In this document: positions 20,034-28,708 of the stretch, one piece after another
How the letters are laid out: the number at the start of each line of letters is the position of its first letter
Numbering within the stretch: position 1 is the stretch's first letter
Origin: Caulobacter vibrioides
GTDB lineage: Bacteria > Pseudomonadota > Alphaproteobacteria > Caulobacterales > Caulobacteraceae
Reading direction: 5' to 3'
Assembly: GCA_001449105.1 (NCBI GenBank)
Contig: LNIY01000077.1
Span: 1 to 64,000, forward strand
DNA length: 64,000 nt
Program-made: the position numbers and the translations under genes
Notes under the pieces: generated by a model
What the model saw: the letters and a program-made list of their open reading frames with translations, nothing else
The model's database searches: none
What the model was told of the DNA's origin: nothing

Positions 20034-20045
20034 GACAACGCTGTC
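20034..20045. promoter_or_regulatory. LacI-type operator candidate upstream of the 17679-19973 GH3 gene
   Basis: GACAACGCTGTC, flanked by TTT and AAC, gives the longer near-palindrome TTGACAACGCTGTCAA. It differs by one base from the perfect site at 5569-5580 and lies 61 bp before the GH3 start, so the two GH3 genes may share the LacI regulator at 4294. Confidence 0.65.
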
Positions 20046-20137
20046 AACGCTTGGTTGTCCAAACCGGCCCCGCGGGTGAAAGTCCTCCTTAACCGGCCGG
20101 GCCGAGGGTGCGGTCGACAGGGCAGGACGGGCGAACC

Positions 20138-20170
20138 ATGAAACCGATGTTCCAGGACGGCGCGCAGTGA
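20138..20170 (+). CDS. Possible 10-codon leader peptide
   Basis: ATG with GGACGG upstream opens a ten-codon frame (MKPMFQDGAQ) whose TGA overlaps the GTG start of the next gene as GTGA. This could couple translation of the cytidylyltransferase to the leader. The frame is short enough to be chance. Confidence 0.2.
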   Translation: MKPMFQDGAQ

Positions 20171-20886
20171 TCGTAGCGGTGCTGCAGGCCCGGATGAGCT
20201 CGACCCGCCTTCCGGGCAAGGTGCTGGCCGACGTCGCCGGCGCGCCGATGGTGCTGCGCCAGGTCGAGCGCCTGCGCCGCGCGACCTCGATCGACCGCCT
20301 GATCGCGGCGACCTCGGACCAGGCGAGCGACGATCCCCTGGCCCGGGCGCTGGAGGCGGCGGGCGTGGGGGTGTTCCGCGGCTCGCTGGACGACGTGCTG
20401 GGCCGGTTCGCGGGCGCGGTGGCGGGCCTTGCGGACGAGGATCTGATGCTGCGCCTGACGGCCGACTGCCCGCTGGCCGACCCGGTGCTGATCGAGGCGC
20501 TGATCGCCCGCCACCTGGCCGGCGGCGCGGACTATTCGGCCACCACCCTGCCGCACCGGACCTATCCGATCGGCCTGGACGCCGAGATCCTCGGCGTCGG
20601 CCTGCTGCGGCTGATGGCCGGCGAGGCAAGCGATCCCTACGAGCGCGAGCACGTCACGCCCTTCGTCTATCGCCGGCCCGAACGCTTCGCCCTGGGCGGC
20701 CTGACCCAGGACCGCGACGAGAGCCAGGTGCGCTGGACCGTCGATCTGCCGTCGGACCTGGAGTTCGTGCGGGCGGTGTACGAGGCGCTCTATCCGGGAA
20801 AATCCGCCTTCACCTCGGACGACGTCCGGGCGCTGGTGCGCAGCCGGCCGGACCTTGCCACCCTGGGTGACCTGCCCCGGCTCTAG
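20167..20886 (+). CDS. SpsF-type cytidylyltransferase of nonulosonic-acid synthesis
   Basis: 239 residues from a GTG start with AGGA upstream. The nucleotide-binding N-terminus is IVAVLQARMSSTRLPGKVLADVAG, with LMLRLTADCPLADP near 100-113 and a DLPSDLEFVRAVYEAL C-terminal segment. This matches SpsF/KdsB-like cytidylyltransferases (COG1861-like). With the PseH- and PseG-like genes beside it, it likely acts in pseudaminic or a related nonulosonic acid pathway that glycosylates flagellin; a FlmC-like role is possible. It converges on the acetyltransferase gene, and the two stop codons share the palindrome CTAG. Confidence 0.78.
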   Translation: MIVAVLQARMSSTRLPGKVLADVAGAPMVLRQVERLRRATSIDRLIAATSDQASDDPLARALEAAGVGVFRGSLDDVLGRFAGAVAGLADEDLMLRLTADCPLADPVLIEALIARHLAGGADYSATTLPHRTYPIGLDAEILGVGLLRLMAGEASDPYEREHVTPFVYRRPERFALGGLTQDRDESQVRWTVDLPSDLEFVRAVYEALYPGKSAFTSDDVRALVRSRPDLATLGDLPRL

Positions 20887-21461
20887 CCGACGGGGATATC
20901 CGACAGGTCGAAGCCCTTGGCGATCAGCCGCTCGCGGGCGGCGTCGCGGGCCGTCCCGCGCCATTCGCTTTCCAGCAGGCCCAGGCCGATCACGTCCACC
21001 GGCTCGCCGCCCTTGACCACGTGGTTGCGGAACACCGCCTCGCGGGTGAAGCCGAAGCCCTCGTGCAGGCGCCAGACGGCCTTGTTGCTCTCGATGACCT
21101 CGCACCACAGCTTGGTCAGGCCCAGCACGCCGAAGACGTGCTCGATCACCCAGTATTCTACGAAGCTGCCGACGCCCAGGCCGCGCACCGACGGGTCGGC
21201 CAGGTAGTAGGCCCAGGCGCAGCGGCTGTTCTTCAGGTCGATGTCGGCGAGGTTGGCCAGGCCTACCGGATGGCCGTCCAGCTCGATGATCCAGTAGCGG
21301 ACGGCCGGATTGGTCTCCAGACGGGAGAACCACGCGGCGTGCTCGCCCTCGGAGATCAGGTGGTCGCTGTACATGTAGGGGGCGACGGCGTCGGAATTGC
21401 GCCACTCCAGCAGCCGCTCCTGATCGTGCGCCGCGACGGCGCGCAGAGTGACTTTGGGCAT
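20883..21461 (-). CDS. flmH: PseH/FlmH-like N-acetyltransferase
   Basis: 192 residues of the GNAT family. MPKVTLRAVAAHDQERLLEWRNSDAV... with YLADPSVRGLGVGSFVEYWVIEHVFG and GLTKLWCEVIESNKAVWRLHEGFGFTRE matches UDP-4-amino-4,6-dideoxy-N-acetyl-altrosamine acetyltransferase (PseH) and Caulobacter FlmH as I remember it. It uses acetyl-CoA to acetylate the 4-amino group in pseudaminic acid synthesis. It lies just downstream of the PseG-like gene on the same strand (46 bp), and its stop TAG lies in the CTAG shared with the convergent cytidylyltransferase. Confidence 0.82.
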   Translation of the reverse strand: MPKVTLRAVAAHDQERLLEWRNSDAVAPYMYSDHLISEGEHAAWFSRLETNPAVRYWIIELDGHPVGLANLADIDLKNSRCAWAYYLADPSVRGLGVGSFVEYWVIEHVFGVLGLTKLWCEVIESNKAVWRLHEGFGFTREAVFRNHVVKGGEPVDVIGLGLLESEWRGTARDAARERLIAKGFDLSDIPVG

Positions 21462-21507
21462 GACTGGGGGGATCTCGACGCTCGACTGGCTTACGCGCGG
21501 GTAAGTG

Positions 21508-22566
21508 TCAGGTTGTCGTCGCGTGATTGTTTCCGAAACGAGGCGAAATCAGGGCGATGAACCGATCGGCCGTGCGCTGGGCCCCCAGGCCGTCGCAGAC
21601 CTTCGCGGCGGCGGCGGACATGGCCCGCCAGGCGCCCAAGTCGTCAGCCAGCGTCGCGAAGGCTCGCCGCAGGTCCTCGGGGGACAGGGGCTCGGCGTTC
21701 AGCGACCGGTGGGCGCCCAGCGCCGACAGCGCCTGGGCGGCCTCGCGCTGGTTGTCGGCCAGCACCAGCGACACGGTCGGCAGGCCCAGCACGCAGCGCT
21801 CCCAGCTGCTGGATCCGGCCGCGCCGATGGCGAGATCGGCCTGGGCGGTCAGGCGGGGCATGTCGCGGCTGTCGACATGCAGGGCCAGGCGCGGGTCGGC
21901 GGCGGCGAGATCGCGCAGGGCCGGCAGGCTGGGCGCCTGGCCGCCGACCACGACCTCGAGACGCCGCTCGCCGAGCACCGGCAGCAGGGCGCGGACGGTC
22001 GCGGCGGTGATTCCGCCCACGTCCGTCAGCCCCAGCGACACCAGCACCCGCTCGACCCGCGCCGTGGCGGCGCGGCGGGCCAGGGCCGCGTCGCGCAGGG
22101 CGGCGAAGGCGGGCGACAGGGCGGCGTTGTTCGGGCCGAGCAGCAGTTGCGCGTGAGCCGGGACCAGACCCTCGTAGTCGCCGGCCTGGCGGGCGACGCC
22201 GGCGTCGAGCAGCAGGTCGGCGGCCAGCGGCCGGTCGGCCAGATCGTCGACGACGAGGGCGGGGCGGCCGGCGGCGATACGACGATGGTCATCGGCGTCC
22301 AGGCCGTAGTGGTCGAACACCAGGGCGTCGTGGTCGGCCGCGAGGGCGGCGGCGCCGGCGACCAGGTCGTCGGCCTCGAAGGTCCCGGCGCAGATGGCGG
22401 GCGAGGCGAAGGTCTCGGAAAGGCCGGCGATGGCCGGTGGCCCGGCGAAGGCGAAGGTCGCGCCCCTGGCCTCCAGCGCCCGCGCCAGGTTCAGGCCGCG
22501 CATGAAGTGGCCGCCGCCGACGCTGGGGCCGGCGTTGACGACGAAGAGGATGCGTTCTCCAGCCAT
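21508..22566 (-). CDS. flmD: PseG/FlmD-like UDP-sugar hydrolase
   Basis: 352 residues. ERILFVVNAGPSVGGGHFMRGLNLARAL at the N-terminus, ALVFDHYGLDADDHRRI (about 85-100), GLTDVGGITAATVRALL and IGAAGSSSWERCVLGLPTVSLVLADNQ are characteristic of PseG, the glycosyltransferase-B-fold enzyme that removes UDP from UDP-2,4-diacetamido-2,4,6-trideoxy-altropyranose in pseudaminic acid synthesis. A flagellin glycosylation role is inferred from Caulobacter flm genes. Its start lies 40 bp downstream of a small gene, with a short hairpin between. Confidence 0.85.
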   Translation of the reverse strand: MAGERILFVVNAGPSVGGGHFMRGLNLARALEARGATFAFAGPPAIAGLSETFASPAICAGTFEADDLVAGAAALAADHDALVFDHYGLDADDHRRIAAGRPALVVDDLADRPLAADLLLDAGVARQAGDYEGLVPAHAQLLLGPNNAALSPAFAALRDAALARRAATARVERVLVSLGLTDVGGITAATVRALLPVLGERRLEVVVGGQAPSLPALRDLAAADPRLALHVDSRDMPRLTAQADLAIGAAGSSSWERCVLGLPTVSLVLADNQREAAQALSALGAHRSLNAEPLSPEDLRRAFATLADDLGAWRAMSAAAAKVCDGLGAQRTADRFIALISPRFGNNHATTT

Positions 22567-22570
22567 GCAC

Positions 22571-22590
22571 CGGGCCTAGCACAGGCCCGG
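22571..22590 (-). terminator. Short hairpin between the small gene and flmD
   Basis: CGGGCCT and AGGCCCG pair around a 6-base loop in the 39-bp gap between the 74-residue gene and flmD on the minus strand. It could be a terminator or an RNA-stability element; no U-run follows. Confidence 0.4.
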
Positions 22591-22605
22591 TTGGCGGGCG
22601 AGGCG

Positions 22606-22830
22606 TCAGGCCTGGGCCTGATGCTCCACGTGGCCGTCGAGCACCTCGGTGCGTGAGAACACCTCTTCCTGGCCGTCCAGCAGCAGTTCCTCGGCGGCCA
22701 CATGGTCGCGTTCGGCCTCTTCGAGCACCTGCCGCAGGGCGTCCACCTCGGTGTCGGCCTCGACAAGCACGCTGCGCAGCGGGGCGTGGCCGTCGCCCAG
22801 CCGGATCTCGATGCGCCATTGAGCGGACAT
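22606..22830 (-). CDS. Small acidic hypothetical protein
   Basis: 74 residues, starting MSAQWRIEIRLGDGHAPL and ending EVLDGHVEHQAQA; I do not recognise it. It is acidic with a central glutamate-rich helix (LRQVLEEAERDHVAAEELLL) and no signal or membrane segment. It stands upstream of flmD on the same strand and could be the first gene of that unit. GGGAGACCC precedes the ATG as a ribosome site. Confidence 0.55.
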   Translation of the reverse strand: MSAQWRIEIRLGDGHAPLRSVLVEADTEVDALRQVLEEAERDHVAAEELLLDGQEEVFSRTEVLDGHVEHQAQA

Positions 22831-22960
22831 GGTCGGGTCTCCCTTCAGCCAGACTGATAACGCAAGCGGCCTGTCGTGGTTCGCTTGCCCCGTGCGGGGC
22901 GTTGCGCGATCGGCCGTCGTCGGCGAGGTTGCCGGCCGCGAGACAGTCGGAAGGGATTCT

Positions 22961-25249
22961 ATGCAGCGTCGGCAAGCTCGGCTTGAAGGGATCAGCCGTC
23001 GCGGACTGGTGGCCGGAGCGGCGGGCCTCGCAGGGCTGGCGGTCGCCGGCCGGGCGGCGGCGCAGGGCCGGGGCTCGGATCGGGTCGAGGCGTTGATCGC
23101 CCAGATGACCATCGACGAGAAGGCCGGCCAGCTGTCGTGCTACGCCGACATGATCCGCCCGCCGGTTGGCGACATGAACCCGGCCATCAACCTGCGCAAC
23201 ACCCAGCAGCTGCTGGCCGAGACCCGCGCGGGGAAGATCGGCACGCTGATGAACGGCGTCGGCGTCGAGGGAGCCCTGCTGGCCCAGACCGCGGCGGTGG
23301 AGCATTCGCGCCTGGGCGTCCCGCTGCTGCTGGCCGCCGACGTCATCCACGGCTTCAAGACCGTCTATCCGATCCCGCTGGCCGAGGCCGCCAGCTTCGA
23401 CCCGCCGCTGGCCTACCGCACCGCCCGCGCGGCGGCCGAGGAGGCCACCGCCCACGGCCTGCACTGGACCTTCGCGCCGATGGTCGACGTGGCCCGCGAC
23501 GAGCGCTGGGGCCGGGTGGCCGAGGGCTCGGGCGAGGACGTGTTCCTGGGCGAGGCGCTGGCCCAGGCCCGGGTGCGCGGCTTCCAGGGCCCGAACCTGA
23601 AGGCTCCGGACTCGATGCTGGCCTGCGCCAAGCACTTCGCCGCCTATGGCGCGGTGGCGGCGGGCATGGACTACAACACCGTCGAGCTGTCGGAAGCCAC
23701 GCTGCGCGAGGTGCACCTGCCGCCGTTCCAGGCCGCCTTCGAGGCCGGGTGCCTGACGGTGATGTCGGCGTTCAACGACATCAACGGCGTGCCGGCCACG
23801 GCCAACAAGCGCCTGCTGACCGACCTGCTGCGCACCGAGTGGGGCTTCAGGGGCGTGGTCATCTCCGACTACACCGCCGACCAGGAGCTGGTGGCCCACG
23901 GCTACGCCGCCGACGATCGCGACGCCGCGTGCCTGGCGATCCTGGCGGGCGTCGACATCAGCATGCAGAGCGGCCTCTACAGCCGCTACCTTCCCGAACT
24001 GGTGAAAAGCGGCGCGGTGCCGATGGCGGTGGTCGACCAGGCCGTGCGCCGGGTGCTGATGCTGAAGGAGGCCATCGGCCTGTTCGAGCAGCCGTTCCGC
24101 TCGATCGACCCCAAGGCCCAGGCCGCCCGCACGGCGACGCCGGCCATGCGCGCGCTGAGCCGCGAGGCGGGGTCGCGCTCGATCGTGCTGCTGAAGAACG
24201 ACGGCAACCTCTTGCCGCTGCCCCGCTCGGGCAAGCGCATCGCGCTGATCGGCCCCTTCGCGGACGACCGCGACAACATCCTGGGGCCGTGGGCCTTCTT
24301 CGGCGACAAGAGCCTGGGCGTGGATCTGGCCACCGGTTTCCGCCAGGCCATGGCCGACCCGAACCTGCTGCAGACCGTCAAGGGCAGCGACGTCGAGAGC
24401 TCGATCCCGGGCGGCGTCGAGGCCGCCGTGGCCGCCGCCAAGGCCGCCGACATCGTCGTGCTGGCGATCGGCGAGGGCCAGAACATGTCGGGCGAGGCCC
24501 AGTCGCGCACCGAGATCGGCATTCCCAGGCCGCAGATGATGCTGGCGGAGGCGGTCGCCGCCGTCGGCCGCCCCACCGTCGTGCTGCTGCGCCACGGCCG
24601 GGCGCTGGTCCTGGACGGCGCGGTGAAGAACGCCCCGGCGATCCTGGCCACCTGGTTCCTGGGCACCGAGACCGGCCACGCGGTGGCCGACGTGGTGTTC
24701 GGCTCGGTGAACCCCTCGGGCCGCCTGCCGGTCAGCTTCCCGTACGAGAGCGGCCAGCAGCCCTACGCCTACAATCACCGTTCCACGGGCCGTCCGGCTC
24801 CGGCCGACAGCGAGATCCAGGAGTACAAGGCCCGCTGGCGGACGGTGAAGAACGAGGCGCTGTATCCGTTCGGCTACGGACTGGCCTACACCACCTTCGC
24901 CCTCTCGAACCTGAAGCTGTCCTCGCCGACCCTGGCCTGGAACGGCAAGCTTCAGGTCAGCGCCCGGGTGACCAACACCGGCAAGCGCGAGGGGGTGCAC
25001 GTGGTGCAGCTCTACACCCGCGACCGGGTGGCCAGCCGCACCCGGCCGGTGCGCGAGCTCAAGCGGTTCCTGCGGGTGAGCCTGAAGCCGGGCGAGAGCC
25101 GGGACATCACCTTCGAGCTGGAACGCGGCAGCCTGACCTTCTTCGGCGACGGCGACCGCTGGGTCGCCGAGCCGGGCGTGTTCGACGTCTGGGTGGCGAG
25201 CAGCGCGGTCGACGGGCTGAACGCCCAGTTCACGCTGCTGGGGGCGTGA
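22961..25249 (+). CDS. Tat-exported GH3 beta-glucosidase, BglX-like
   Basis: 762 residues from the ATG after GGAAGGG. A twin-arginine leader (GISRRGLVAGAAGLAGLAV, cut near RAAA-Q) is followed by GH3 barrel motifs: DEKAGQLSCYADMI, AADVIHGFKTVYP, WTFAPMVDVARDERWGR, KHFAAYGAVAAGMDY and the expected nucleophile Asp303 in VVISDYTADQE. The second domain has SIVLLKNDGNLLPL, GEAQSRTEIGIP and FPYESGQQPYAYNHR. A fibronectin-like C-terminal domain carries VTNTGKREGVHVVQLYTRD. It resembles the GH3 at 17679-19973 closely but is not a copy. Its 3' end overlaps the convergent aspartyl hydroxylase gene by 20 bp. Confidence 0.93.
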   Translation: MQRRQARLEGISRRGLVAGAAGLAGLAVAGRAAAQGRGSDRVEALIAQMTIDEKAGQLSCYADMIRPPVGDMNPAINLRNTQQLLAETRAGKIGTLMNGVGVEGALLAQTAAVEHSRLGVPLLLAADVIHGFKTVYPIPLAEAASFDPPLAYRTARAAAEEATAHGLHWTFAPMVDVARDERWGRVAEGSGEDVFLGEALAQARVRGFQGPNLKAPDSMLACAKHFAAYGAVAAGMDYNTVELSEATLREVHLPPFQAAFEAGCLTVMSAFNDINGVPATANKRLLTDLLRTEWGFRGVVISDYTADQELVAHGYAADDRDAACLAILAGVDISMQSGLYSRYLPELVKSGAVPMAVVDQAVRRVLMLKEAIGLFEQPFRSIDPKAQAARTATPAMRALSREAGSRSIVLLKNDGNLLPLPRSGKRIALIGPFADDRDNILGPWAFFGDKSLGVDLATGFRQAMADPNLLQTVKGSDVESSIPGGVEAAVAAAKAADIVVLAIGEGQNMSGEAQSRTEIGIPRPQMMLAEAVAAVGRPTVVLLRHGRALVLDGAVKNAPAILATWFLGTETGHAVADVVFGSVNPSGRLPVSFPYESGQQPYAYNHRSTGRPAPADSEIQEYKARWRTVKNEALYPFGYGLAYTTFALSNLKLSSPTLAWNGKLQVSARVTNTGKREGVHVVQLYTRDRVASRTRPVRELKRFLRVSLKPGESRDITFELERGSLTFFGDGDRWVAEPGVFDVWVASSAVDGLNAQFTLLGA

Positions 25250-25820
25250 TCTCTTCGGCGAACAGCCCCCGCACCCAGTCGTTGACGTAGCCGTCGATCA
25301 CCAGGTGCACGCGGTCCTCGGTCCCGTGGTTGGCGACGCTGTGGGGGTCGGTGAGCTTGAGGTACCAGGCGCTGCCGGCCTCCATCACCACGCGGCGACC
25401 GTTGAGGCGGAAGTCGACGTCCGGATTGGTCACCACCGGCACGTGGAAGCGCACCAGCAGCGAGCCGGCGTCGAGGTCCTCGTCGTGGTGGGTCTTGATC
25501 ACCGAGCCGGGAGCCAGCTTCATCAGGCGGGCGCTGGTGGCCTGGAACGGGAAGGCGGCGATCACTTCGCGGAAGTAGGGGCAGGGGGCCAGGAACGGCG
25601 TGTCCTCGAAGGCCGTCGCGCCGGGGTCCGAATAGATCATCATCACCGGATGGGTCGCGCCGGCCTGGGCGCGCAGCGGGATGACGCTCCAGTCGCCCTC
25701 GTAGTTCTGCTTCACGAAGTGGGCGATCCAGTCGGCGGACGCGGCCAGCGCCGTAAGGTCGGCGCGCAGGCGAGCCGGGTCGAAGGCGAACGGCAGCTTC
25801 AGGCGGTCTGGAAATCCCAT
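25230..25820 (-). CDS. Aspartyl/asparaginyl beta-hydroxylase-family dioxygenase
   Basis: 196 residues of the Asp/Asn hydroxylase family (2-oxoglutarate/Fe(II)). The iron-binding His-x-Asp is in KTHHDEDLDAGSLLVRFHVP (about 110-128), and the distal His in TDPHSVANHGTEDRVHLVIDG. Bacterial members hydroxylate a free or peptide-borne aspartate. No signal peptide is seen. It is divergent from the sulfotransferase-like gene 50 bp away, and it overlaps the GH3 gene end by 20 bp. The pairing with the sulfotransferase suggests a shared modification of a small peptide or metabolite, but no such substrate is visible nearby. Confidence 0.83.
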   Translation of the reverse strand: MGFPDRLKLPFAFDPARLRADLTALAASADWIAHFVKQNYEGDWSVIPLRAQAGATHPVMMIYSDPGATAFEDTPFLAPCPYFREVIAAFPFQATSARLMKLAPGSVIKTHHDEDLDAGSLLVRFHVPVVTNPDVDFRLNGRRVVMEAGSAWYLKLTDPHSVANHGTEDRVHLVIDGYVNDWVRGLFAEEITPPAA

Positions 25821-25870
25821 CGCCCGAGCCTATTGTGCCGCCCTTCAACCGACAAGGGCCGGGGGCGGGC

Positions 25871-27022
25871 ATGCAACTTCAGGCGGACAGGGCGCGGGAT
25901 CTCGACGGGCTGCTGACGCGGCTGGCCGACGACGCGCCGGCCTGCGCGGCCCTGGCCGATCACTTCCGCGACGAGGACTTCACGGCCGCCGCCGAGGCGG
26001 TCGCGGCCGCGTGGGGGCTGTCGTCCGCCGGGCTGGGCGAGCGGCTGGCCGAGCGTCGCCTCGTCCATCGGCAGGCCGCGCCGCTGGCCGGCTGGCTGCC
26101 GATCGCCATCCTGCCCGGCGAGGACGCCGCCGACTGGGCCTTCTTCGGCGCGCGGCGGCTGGACGAGTCGTTCTTCGCCGACAGCATCGAGGCCGTGCGC
26201 TTCTCGCCGCTGAACCGGCTGCTGCGGCTGCGCACGCCGCTGGCGGCGCTGGACGGCCTGGCGGGACCGGCGCCGGACGGTCTGATCTTCCACATGTCGC
26301 GCTGCGGCTCGACCTTGCTTGGCCGGATGCTGGGCGCGCCGGCGGGGGCGAGCGTGCTGTCGGAGGCCGCGCCGATCGACCAGGTGGTGCGCGCGGGCCT
26401 GCCTCGGGCGCGGAAGGTCGCGCTGCTGCGCGGCGTGACAGCGGCCCTGGGCCGCGCGCGCGGCGCGGGGGACGAGCGCCTGTTTCTCAAGCTGGACTGC
26501 TGGCACGCCCTGGCCTTCGACCTGTTCCGCGAGGCGTTCCCGGATGCGCCGTGGATCCACCTCTACCGGGCGCCGGAGGAGGTGCTGGTCTCGCACGCCC
26601 GCTCGATCGGCATGCAGATGGTCCCGCAGGTGGTGGCGCCGGGCGTGTTCGGCCTGGCCGAGCCGCTGGTTCCCGACGCCGACTACCAGGCCGCGGTGCT
26701 GGCGGCGATCGGCGAGGCGATGCTGGCGGCGCTCGCAGCCGACGGCGCGGGATTGCTGGTGAACTACGAGGCCCTGCCGGGCGTGGTGGGAGAACGGGTG
26801 CTGCCGCACTTCGGCTGGGCTCCCGACGCGGCGGAATCCGAGGCGATGGCGGCGGCGGCGCTGATCGACGCCAAGGCGCCGGGGCAGGCCTTCCGGCCTG
26901 ACGGGGCGGGGAAGAGGGCGGCGGTCGATCCGGCGATCCGCGCGGCCTGCGAGGCCCGGCTGGACGGTTTGCACGCGCGGCTGGAGGCGGCGTCGGGCGG
27001 CCCTTCGACAAGCTCAGGGTGA
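25871..27022 (+). CDS. Sulfotransferase-like protein with PAPS-binding motif
   Basis: About 383 residues from ATG 25871; a GTG start 12 codons upstream is possible. FHMSRCGSTLLGRML (about 140-155) is the 5'-phosphosulfate-binding loop typical of sulfotransferases, and HLYRAPEEVLVSHARSIG (about 235-252) resembles the 3'-phosphate-binding loop. The N-terminal 130 residues are not recognised. Its last residues (GGPSTSSG) and its stop codon lie inside a dispersed repeat, so the natural C-terminus was probably replaced. It is divergent from the Asp hydroxylase gene. Sulfotransfer is inferred from the motifs. Confidence 0.75.
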   Translation: MQLQADRARDLDGLLTRLADDAPACAALADHFRDEDFTAAAEAVAAAWGLSSAGLGERLAERRLVHRQAAPLAGWLPIAILPGEDAADWAFFGARRLDESFFADSIEAVRFSPLNRLLRLRTPLAALDGLAGPAPDGLIFHMSRCGSTLLGRMLGAPAGASVLSEAAPIDQVVRAGLPRARKVALLRGVTAALGRARGAGDERLFLKLDCWHALAFDLFREAFPDAPWIHLYRAPEEVLVSHARSIGMQMVPQVVAPGVFGLAEPLVPDADYQAAVLAAIGEAMLAALAADGAGLLVNYEALPGVVGERVLPHFGWAPDAAESEAMAAAALIDAKAPGQAFRPDGAGKRAAVDPAIRAACEARLDGLHARLEAASGGPSTSSG

Positions 27023-27075
27023 GGTTGTCGAACGAGCGGCCTTGGCCTTGGTTCTCATCCTGAGCTTGTCGAAGG
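27002..27075. repeat. Inverted repeat, family D, overlapping the sulfotransferase 3' end
   Basis: The arms CCTTCGACAAGCTCAGGGTG (27002 on) and CTCATCCTGAGCTTGTCGAAGG (27054-27075) are reverse complements over 22 bp with one mismatch. The CTTCGACAAGCTCAG word is a common dispersed repeat in alphaproteobacteria, from memory. The sulfotransferase stop codon (27020-27022) falls in the left arm. Confidence 0.85.
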
Positions 27076-27123
27076 ACGAGGACCACGCAGGGCGCCGGAC
27101 AGATTGTCAGGGGAGATAAGGGT

Positions 27124-27166
27124 GGAAGGGGCGCATCTGGGATTGGGGGGGTGATGCGCCCCTTCC
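27124..27166. terminator. Bidirectional terminator-like hairpin
   Basis: A perfect 14-bp stem, GGAAGGGGCGCATC / GATGCGCCCCTTCC, with a 15-base loop stands between the convergent sulfotransferase and nodT genes. No U-run follows on either strand. Confidence 0.6.
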
Positions 27167-27231
27167 GGTCGCGGCGTGTCCGGGGGGATGCCGCCGCGAT
27201 CAGCCCCGCACCGTCGCGCGGGGATCGAGTG

Positions 27232-27253
27232 GGGGAGGGCCGGGACCCTCCCC
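27232..27253 (-). terminator. Terminator-like hairpin after nodT
   Basis: GGGGAGGG and CCCTCCCC pair around a 6-base loop a few bases after the nodT stop codon on the minus strand. It would end the pump operon transcript. Confidence 0.55.
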
Positions 27254-27259
27254 GATCAG

Positions 27260-28708
27260 TCAGGCCCCCTTGCCGGCGGCTTGAGGGGCGCCGCCGCCGA
27301 GGACCTTGTAGAGGGTGACCAGGTTGCTGGCCCGGGCCAGGCGCGCGTTGATCAGGCCTTGCTGGGCCGAATACTGCGTGCGCTGGGCGTCGAGCAGGAC
27401 GAGCGAGCTGTCCACGCCGCGGTCGTAGCGCAGCTTGGTCAGGCGCGTGGTGTCGGCGGCCGCGGCGGCCAGGCGTTCCTGGGCGGCCAGGCGGTCGCCG
27501 ATGGTGGCCTGGGTCGCAAGCGCGTCGGCCACTTCGCGGAACGCCGTCTGCACGGCCTTCTCGTAGTTGGCCACGGCGATCTTCTGGCCGGCCTTGGCGC
27601 TGTCGAGCCCGGCCTTGTTGGCCCCGCCGGCGAAGATCGGCAGGCTGATGCTGGGGGCGAAGCTCCAGCTCTTGGTGCCGCCCTTGAACAGGCCGTCGAG
27701 ATCGGCGCTGGCGCTGCCGTACGAGCCGGTCAGGCTGATGCGCGGGAAGAAGGCCGCGCGGGCCGCGCCGATGTTGGCGTTGGCGCCCATCAGCGTGTGC
27801 TCGGCCGCCAGAACGTCGGGACGACGGGTCAGCACGTCCGAAGCCACGCCCGCCGGCAGGTCCGGAAGGATCTGGGCGGTGATCAGGCCGCCGGCCGGCA
27901 GCAGGTCGGCCGAAACCTCGGTCCCGACCAGCAGGCGCAGGGCGTTCTTGTCGCGCTCGACCTGGGCCGAGTAGGTGGCGACGTCCGAACGGGCGGTCTC
28001 GGCCAGGGTCTGCGAGGTGCGCAGGTCCAGCTGCGAGGCCGCGCCGACGTCGAACTGGCGCTGGGCCAGCGCGAGGCTGTCTTCACGGCTCTTCAGCGTG
28101 TCCTTGGCCAGGGCCAGCAGGTCCTGGTCGGCGGCCAGGGTCAGCCAGGCGTTGGCGGTCTCGGCGATCAGGCTGATCTGGGTCGCCCGGGCGGTCTGCT
28201 CGGTCGACAGATAGCTCTGCAGCGCCTGGTCCTTGAGGCTGCGCACGCGCCCGAAGATGTCGAGCTCGTACGAGGTGACGCCGACCGTGGCGCTGTAGTT
28301 CTCGATCTCCAGCGAGCCGGAGCCGCCGATGGCCGAGCCGAAGCCCGAGGCCGCCGTCGGGGTCTCGCTCTTGGTGCCCGAGAGCGTGCCGTTGACGGTC
28401 GGCAGCAGGGCCGCGCGCTGGATGCGGTAGGTGGCGCGGGCCTGCTCGATGTTGAGCACCGCGACCCGCAGGTCGCGGTTGTTGGCCAGGGCCAGGTCGA
28501 TGGTCCCCGCCAGGCGGGGGTCTTCGAACACCTGCTTCCAGGCGAGGTCGCCGGCCGAGGCCGTCTGGCCGTTGGCCGAAGCCGTGGGCCAGGTCGTGGC
28601 GACCGGCAGGGCCGGTCGCTCGTACTTGGGGGCCATGGTGCAGGCGGTCAGCGCGCTGGCCGCCAGCAGGGTGAGGGTCAGATTACGAAGCATCATCGGC
28701 TTAAGCAT
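27260..28708 (-). CDS. nodT: Outer-membrane efflux lipoprotein, NodT family
   Basis: 482 residues. A lipoprotein signal ends at the lipobox LTACTMAP (Cys near 22). The rest is an OprM/NodT-family trimeric efflux channel: KYERPALP after the cysteine, two TolC-type repeats with long helical pairs ([40 protein letters not shown]), and [16 protein letters not shown]. It forms the outer exit of a tripartite pump. Its start ATGCTTAA overlaps the acrB stop by 8 bp, so it is translationally coupled to the pump. Operon order on the minus strand is acrA-acrB-nodT. Confidence 0.93.
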   Translation of the reverse strand: MLKPMMLRNLTLTLLAASALTACTMAPKYERPALPVATTWPTASANGQTASAGDLAWKQVFEDPRLAGTIDLALANNRDLRVAVLNIEQARATYRIQRAALLPTVNGTLSGTKSETPTAASGFGSAIGGSGSLEIENYSATVGVTSYELDIFGRVRSLKDQALQSYLSTEQTARATQISLIAETANAWLTLAADQDLLALAKDTLKSREDSLALAQRQFDVGAASQLDLRTSQTLAETARSDVATYSAQVERDKNALRLLVGTEVSADLLPAGGLITAQILPDLPAGVASDVLTRRPDVLAAEHTLMGANANIGAARAAFFPRISLTGSYGSASADLDGLFKGGTKSWSFAPSISLPIFAGGANKAGLDSAKAGQKIAVANYEKAVQTAFREVADALATQATIGDRLAAQERLAAAAADTTRLTKLRYDRGVDSSLVLLDAQRTQYSAQQGLINARLARASNLVTLYKVLGGGAPQAAGKGA

